Program-made: the position numbers and the translations under genes
Assembly: GCA_015058575.1 (NCBI GenBank)
Contig: SVBZ01000005.1
Location: forward strand, 119,960-183,959
Length of the DNA: 64,000 nucleotides
Direction: 5' to 3'
From: Pseudoselenomonas ruminantium
GTDB taxonomy: Bacteria; Bacillota; Negativicutes; Selenomonadales; Selenomonadaceae
Notes under the pieces: generated by a model
Told to the model about the DNA's origin: nothing
What the model saw: only the letters and a program-made list of their open reading frames with translations
The model's database searches: none
Part shown: in pieces, positions 60,346-64,000 of the stretch
Layout: each line of letters opens with the position of its first letter
How positions within the stretch are numbered: the stretch's first letter is position 1

Positions 60346-61284
60346 ATGAATCAAGGTAAAATCGTTGTCGTCATGGGTGGTACTTCTACGGAGGCGGAGA
60401 TTTCCCGCCGCACAGGTACGGCTATCCTGACTGCGCTGCAGTCTAAGGGGTATCCGGCGGAAGGGATGGAACTTAATCCAGCTACTTTTGCAGAGGATAT
60501 CCGCAAAAGCAATTGTGCAATTGTGTTCAATGCTTTGCATGGCAAGTTCGGTGAAGATGGAATCCTGCAGGGGACTTTGGAAATGCTCGGCATTCCTTAT
60601 ACCGGCTCAGGAGTTTTGGCTGCAGCGATAACGATGGATAAAGTGGCTTCAAAGCGTGTGTTCATGGCTGAAGGTATCTCGACACCGCGTTCGCATACCT
60701 ATCATGCGTTTGAGATGAAGCGCGATCTTGTGCAGGAGATTGCGACGGCATTCCATATGCCAGTTGTGGTCAAGGCAGCTGCGCAGGGGTCAAGCATTGG
60801 CGTATACATAGTCGAGAATGCTGAGGAACTTTCCGCAGCACTCAAGGAAGCTTTTTCCTATAATGATGAAGTCCTCGTCGAGGAGTTCATCAAAGGCCGT
60901 GAAATGACGGTCGCTGTCTGGGGGGATGCGGAAAACAAAGAAGCGTTTCCAATCATTGAGATTACAACGACTTCGGGGCGTTATGACTATCAGAGCAAGT
61001 ACACGAAAGGTGCTTCGGCCCATATTATCCCGATGCCTGTTTCAGCTGAGAAAACGAAGGAGATCCAGGAGCTGGCTATCAAGACGTATACGGCTTGTGG
61101 TTGCCGTGGCGTTGCCCGTGTCGATATGATGTATAGCGAAGATGAGAAACCATATGTCATTGAAGTCAATTCAGTGCCGGGGATGACAGAGACTTCATTA
61201 GTGCCAGATGCTGGCCGGGCAATGGGGATTGAGTTCCCGGAGCTTTGTGAACGTATCCTGGAAATGGCTGGTTATCAGAAATAA
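60346..61284 (+). CDS. ddl: D-alanine-D-alanine ligase
   Basis: 312 residues from ATG 60346 (AAAGGAG 11 bases upstream); the TTG at 60313 directly after murC would add 11 residues and is less likely. 'VVVMGGTSTEAEISRRTG', 'VFNALHGKFGEDGILQG', 'VVVKAAAQGSSIGVYIVENAEEL' and 'YVIEVNSVPGMTETSLVPDAG' are ATP-grasp D-Ala ligase motifs. It makes the dipeptide used by MurF. The position between murC and ftsQ is classic. Confidence 0.95.
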   Translation: MNQGKIVVVMGGTSTEAEISRRTGTAILTALQSKGYPAEGMELNPATFAEDIRKSNCAIVFNALHGKFGEDGILQGTLEMLGIPYTGSGVLAAAITMDKVASKRVFMAEGISTPRSHTYHAFEMKRDLVQEIATAFHMPVVVKAAAQGSSIGVYIVENAEELSAALKEAFSYNDEVLVEEFIKGREMTVAVWGDAENKEAFPIIEITTTSGRYDYQSKYTKGASAHIIPMPVSAEKTKEIQELAIKTYTACGCRGVARVDMMYSEDEKPYVIEVNSVPGMTETSLVPDAGRAMGIEFPELCERILEMAGYQK

Positions 61285-61313
61285 GAAAGATTTAGGGTAA
61301 AGGAGAAAGCAGC

Positions 61314-62129
61314 ATGGCGGCAGAGGAAGAGGAAAAGCTGACTGGCGCTGAACCGGCAAGAGAGAAGAAAATGCGCCGCAGCCCCAGGCGGCTCATCAAG
61401 GGAATTCTATTCTTGATGATATGTGGCGGAATCATGGCTATTGTGGTATATTCGCCATTATTTACCTTGCAGCGGGTTGTGCTGACTGGCAACAATTATT
61501 TGAATCAGCAAGATATTATGACTGCAGGGCATATCTATCAGGGGACGCCGCTGTTCCAGCTGCAAACCGATGTGATCACGCAGAACCTCATGCAGGATTT
61601 ACGCATAGAGTCGGCTGTAGTCCGCCGCCGGCTGCCGGATACGATTGAAGTAGACATTGTCGAGCGCATGCCAGTAGCTACAGTTGCTTGTGATTATGGC
61701 TATGTTGATTTTGACCGTCAGGGAAAGGTGATAAACAGTTATCGCAGTCTGAAGAAAATGCCGTTTCCTCTGATTACCGGGGTAGTGATGCACGATCTTT
61801 ACATTGGTGATGACAATCCAAATGAAATGGTAGCTTGGATTCTGCAGTTCCTGCAGCAGCTGGATGTTAATGCGTTGAATCAGATTTCGGAGATAAATAT
61901 CAGCAATCCACAGATGATTGTTGCTTATACGACGAATTCTGTGCAGATCCGCTTGGGCGATAAGGAGCGCATGGAGGAAAAAATCAAGCTGACGCAGGAT
62001 TTCTTGCTGAACTTGCCTAATAATCGTCATCAAATCGATTATGTCGATTTCAGTTATACCGCACCATTTATCCGTTTGAAGTATATGCCGGAGGAAAAAG
62101 AATCCATGATGAATGAAAATGCGCAGTGA
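61314..62129 (+). CDS. ftsQ: Cell-division protein FtsQ (DivIB)
   Basis: 271 residues. A charged cytoplasmic N-terminus (to about 28), one membrane helix (29-50), a POTRA domain (LQRVVLTGNNYLNQQDIMTAG) and the beta domain with 'RRRLPDTIEVDIVERMPVATV' fit FtsQ/DivIB. It stabilises the FtsL-DivIC complex at the septum. AAAGGAGAAAG precedes the ATG. ftsA is expected next in most genomes but is missing. Confidence 0.93.
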   Translation: MAAEEEEKLTGAEPAREKKMRRSPRRLIKGILFLMICGGIMAIVVYSPLFTLQRVVLTGNNYLNQQDIMTAGHIYQGTPLFQLQTDVITQNLMQDLRIESAVVRRRLPDTIEVDIVERMPVATVACDYGYVDFDRQGKVINSYRSLKKMPFPLITGVVMHDLYIGDDNPNEMVAWILQFLQQLDVNALNQISEINISNPQMIVAYTTNSVQIRLGDKERMEEKIKLTQDFLLNLPNNRHQIDYVDFSYTAPFIRLKYMPEEKESMMNENAQ

Positions 62130-62213
62130 AAAAGCATGCTTATAAGTTTTTTCATGAAGGCTATGGAATTCATAGGGAAATGATGGTAAAATAAAACAGT
62201 ATAATTGTGCAGA

Positions 62214-62255
62214 TTGACAAGAAATGGCAAAGTACTGCCATGGATAAAATATAAT
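62214..62255 (+). promoter_or_regulatory. Promoter-like elements and inverted repeat before ftsZ
   Basis: A perfect TTGACA (62214-62219) and a perfect TATAAT (62250-62255) are 30 bases apart, too far for one sigma-A promoter. Between them lies ATGGCA-AAGTAC-TGCCAT (62224-62241), an exact 6-bp inverted repeat that could be an operator. A separate ftsZ promoter is possible, but the pairing of boxes is uncertain. Confidence 0.45.
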
Positions 62256-62274
62256 CGTCATGGGGGTTAATGCA

Positions 62275-63384
62275 GTGTTTGAATTGGATGATAGTGGCCT
62301 GGATCAGTTGGCCACAATAAAGGTTATAGGTGTTGGTGGCGGTGGCAGCAATGCTGTCAATCGCATGATAAATCTCGGCCTTCAGGGGGTAGAGTTCATT
62401 GCCGTTAATACGGATGCGCAGGCATTGCTGAAATCCTTGGCACCGAAGCGCATGCAGATCGGCGAGAAACTGACGCGAGGATTAGGTGCTGGTGCACAGC
62501 CTGAGATTGGTCAGAAGGCGGCCGAGGAAAGCCGTGATGATATCCTTGAGGCACTGCGTGGCGCGGATATGGTTTTTGTTACAGCAGGCATGGGGGGCGG
62601 TACTGGTACTGGTGCAGCTCCAGTAGTTGCCGAGTGCGCGCGTGAAATCGGAGCGCTGACAGTCGGTGTTGTGACGCGTCCTTTCTCGTTTGAGGGCATG
62701 AAGCGTCGCCGCAATGCGGAATCTGGTATTGCAAACCTCAAGAAACATGTCGATACGATTATTACGATTCCTAATGACCGCTTGATGCAGGTTGTGGATA
62801 AGAAGACGCCAATCACACAGGCATTCAGCATCGCTGATGATGTCCTGCGCCAGGGCGTAAAAGGTATTGCGGATTTGATTGCGCTGCCAGGTCTTATCAA
62901 TTTGGACTTTGCTGATGTCAAGAATATCATGAGCAATGCAGGTTCTGCTCTTATGGGTATTGGTGAGGCTTCAGGTGAAAATGCAGCGGTAGAGGCTGCA
63001 AAAGCTGCAATAGCATCGCCGCTTTTGGAGACAAGCATTGATGGTGCGCGTGGCGTCCTGCTCAATGTTACTGGTGCCGAAGAGAACCTCAGTATGTTTG
63101 AGGTTACAGAGGCTTCCAATGCGATTGAGGCGGCTGCTGACAGCCAGGCAAATATCATTTGGGGTGCAGCAGTAGATAATACGATGGGGGACACTGTACG
63201 CGTTACCGTTATCGCTACGGGCTTTGATGCGCCGGAAGAAATCGGCGTACAGACGCCGTCACAGGCTACTCCTGCTGCAACGCAGCCAACAGCAGGTTCG
63301 ACAACTGTGCAGGAGGCTCCAGCAGCACCTGCGCAGCCGGCTCCAGACTTCATTGACATTCCTGTCTGGATGCGCAGTAAATAA
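62275..63384 (+). CDS. ftsZ: Cell-division GTPase FtsZ
   Basis: 369 residues from GTG 62275, which matches FtsZ N-termini ([19 protein letters not shown]) and has GGGGG about 8 bases upstream; ATG 62260 would overlap that site. '[16 protein letters not shown]', tubulin signature '[16 protein letters not shown]' and '[22 protein letters not shown]' are complete. The C-terminal 60 residues are a Gln/Ala/Pro linker followed by the conserved tail '[11 protein letters not shown]', which binds FtsA, MinC, SepF or ZipA in other species. Confidence 0.97.
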   Translation: MFELDDSGLDQLATIKVIGVGGGGSNAVNRMINLGLQGVEFIAVNTDAQALLKSLAPKRMQIGEKLTRGLGAGAQPEIGQKAAEESRDDILEALRGADMVFVTAGMGGGTGTGAAPVVAECAREIGALTVGVVTRPFSFEGMKRRRNAESGIANLKKHVDTIITIPNDRLMQVVDKKTPITQAFSIADDVLRQGVKGIADLIALPGLINLDFADVKNIMSNAGSALMGIGEASGENAAVEAAKAAIASPLLETSIDGARGVLLNVTGAEENLSMFEVTEASNAIEAAADSQANIIWGAAVDNTMGDTVRVTVIATGFDAPEEIGVQTPSQATPAATQPTAGSTTVQEAPAAPAQPAPDFIDIPVWMRSK

Positions 63385-63398
63385 ATTCAAAAAAACAG

Positions 63399-63427
63399 TT
63401 GACAAGTATGTTAAGAGCAGATATAAT
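63399..63427 (+). promoter_or_regulatory. Consensus promoter for tRNA-Tyr/tRNA-Met
   Basis: Perfect TTGACA (63399-63404) and perfect TATAAT (63422-63427) with a 17-base spacer lie 33 bases before the tRNA-Tyr gene. This is a strong constitutive promoter for stable RNA. Confidence 0.92.
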
Positions 63428-63460
63428 ATATCTTGTTCTTAACACTTGTTAATTGCATAT

Positions 63461-63546
63461 GGGTAGGTGCCCGAGTGGTTAAAGGGAACAGACTGTAAAT
63501 CTGTCATCTTCGGATTACGATGGTTCGAATCCATCCCTGCCCACCA
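63461..63546 (+). tRNA. tRNA-Tyr (GTA)
   Basis: 86 bases, class II with a long variable arm. Acceptor GGGTAGG pairs with CCTGCCC, the anticodon stem CAGA/TCTG holds loop CTGTAAA (anticodon GTA), the variable arm is 'TCATCTTCGGATTACGA', the T-arm is TGGTTCGAATCCA, and CCA is encoded. Confidence 0.96.
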
Positions 63547-63550
63547 CTAT

Positions 63551-63627
63551 GGCGGCGTAGCTCAGTTGGCTAGAGCATGCGGTTCATACCCGCAGTGTCA
63601 GGAGTTCAAATCTCTTCGCCGCCACCA
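63551..63627 (+). tRNA. tRNA-Met (CAT)
   Basis: 77 bases. Acceptor GGCGGCG pairs fully with CGCCGCC, which indicates an elongator rather than initiator tRNA. The anticodon stem TGCGG/CCGCA holds loop TTCATAC (anticodon CAT), and CCA is encoded. A lysidine-modified tRNA-Ile(CAT) is not excluded without identity-element analysis. Confidence 0.92.
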
Positions 63628-63637
63628 TTAGCAAATC

Positions 63638-63674
63638 AAAGCGTATCGCGATGCGATACGCTTTTTATTTTTAC
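63638..63674 (+). terminator. Terminator after tRNA-Met
   Basis: AAAGCGTATCGC (63638-63649) and GCGATACGCTTT (63653-63664) pair perfectly over 12 bp with loop GAT, followed by TTATTTTTAC. It insulates the tRNA pair from the rRNA promoters that follow. Confidence 0.93.
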
Positions 63675-63736
63675 ATAATGCCATATGTATGAGATTTAAA
63701 GTTTTAGCTGAATATAGAACTTTTTTTAAAAAGGTG

Positions 63737-63765
63737 TTGACATATACGGAAAAGACGTGTATCAT
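63737..63765 (+). promoter_or_regulatory. rRNA operon promoter P1
   Basis: Perfect TTGACA (63737-63742) and TATCAT (63760-63765) with a 17-base spacer. The sequence after it, ACAAGTCGCTGAGA, recurs after P2. Confidence 0.8.
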
Positions 63766-63885
63766 AATACAAGTCGCTGAGAGATACGGCAACGGACAAC
63801 AAGCAGCAAGCCTTGAGTGGCAGGCGCTGGAAGATGTTGCTGACGGATTCAGCCAAGAACTTTTAAAAAGAATTTAAAAAAGTCC

Positions 63886-63914
63886 TTGACAAGAAAAACT
63901 TGATGCGATACAAT
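63886..63914 (+). promoter_or_regulatory. rRNA operon promoter P2
   Basis: Perfect TTGACA (63886-63891) and TACAAT (63909-63914) with a 17-base spacer. ACAAGTCGCTGAGA follows, as after P1, so initiation regions of both promoters are alike. Confidence 0.87.
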
Positions 63915-64000
63915 AAACAAGTCGCTGAGATGAGCGGCACGGTTCGAAAGAACCAGAGATTGTTCTCTGAAAACTAAACAATGCAGAATGAATCATGCAA
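63915..64000 (+). promoter_or_regulatory. rRNA leader with boxA; 16S gene lies beyond the window
   Basis: The transcribed leader holds a GGTTC-GAAA-GAACC hairpin (63941-63954) and TGTTCTCTGAAAACTAAACA (63961-63980), which closely matches the rrn boxA antitermination element of Firmicutes (TGTTCTTTGAAAACTAAA). The region 63675-64000 holds no gene; the mature 16S rRNA does not start before the right edge. Confidence 0.85.

Noticed and set aside
63689-63877. 62-residue ORF upstream of the rRNA operon
   Set aside because: It spans rRNA promoter P1 and its initiation region and has no ribosome-binding site; it is noncoding leader DNA.

Overview
The window reads as chromosomal core genome of an anaerobic, motile member of the Negativicutes (Selenomonas-type Firmicutes with a Gram-negative-like envelope). 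The support is a Bacillus/Clostridium-style fla/che operon with CheC and CheD, MinCDE together with MreBCD, a MurE with the meso-diaminopimelate motif DNPR, a DXP (dxr/ispG) isoprenoid route and a small 2[4Fe-4S] ferredoxin. Species-level naming is inference. Almost every stretch is coding. I see no insertion sequence, prophage, CRISPR array or defence island.

Layout. (1) 1-18226: a late flagellar/chemotaxis operon. It runs from the tail of a fliN/fliY gene through cheY, the export gate fliOPQR-flhB-flhA, the placement/number regulators flhF-flhG, a PilZ c-di-GMP receptor, cheB-cheA-cheW-cheC-cheD, an unknown membrane protein, the sigma-28 gene fliA, fapA, and two poorly characterised small genes. 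(2) 18227-24581: a mixed block with inverted trpD, tRNA-Pro and tRNA-Arg, a FIST-GGDEF sensor cyclase, an ArsB/NhaD-type ion transporter preceded by a promoter and hairpin leader, DUF4321, maf and radC. (3) 24582-37671: the shape and division-site block mreBCD-mrdA-minCDE-rodA, followed by a fused radical SAM protein, RNase G and a dicarboxylate/amino-acid symporter. (4) 37672-48233: the translation/lipid block rpsB-tsf, pyrH-frr, two small genes (one a ferredoxin), uppS-cdsA-dxr-rseP-ispG-proS. (5) 48242-50309: a DUF1858 protein, a divergent Lgt-like membrane protein and a polysaccharide deacetylase. (6) 50408-63384: the dcw cluster mraZ-rsmH-ftsL-murE-murF-mraY-murD-murG-murC-ddl-ftsQ-ftsZ, which lacks ftsI, ftsW, ftsA and murB at their usual places. 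(7) 63399-64000: tRNA-Tyr, tRNA-Met, and the tandem-promoter leader of an rRNA operon whose 16S gene starts beyond the right edge.

The genes fit together as a growth and motility core. Fla/che genes build and steer the flagellum, FlhF/FlhG and MinCDE choose sites for flagella and septa, and Mre/PBP2/RodA build the side wall. UppS and the Mur enzymes make lipid-linked precursors, and translation genes sit between these sets. Two c-di-GMP proteins (a PilZ receptor and a GGDEF enzyme) suggest control of motility by that messenger.

I found no clearly new multi-gene system. The observations most worth a second look are a triplet of MraZ boxes upstream of mraZ, the gene-poor dcw cluster, a short leader hairpin before the ion transporter, a long intercistronic hairpin between rpsB and tsf, a branched terminator after rodA, a PASTA-like 66-residue protein next to a ferredoxin, the Lgt-like protein without the usual signature, and several unknown genes inside the flagellar operon. 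All family names come from reading motifs by eye; no database search was run.
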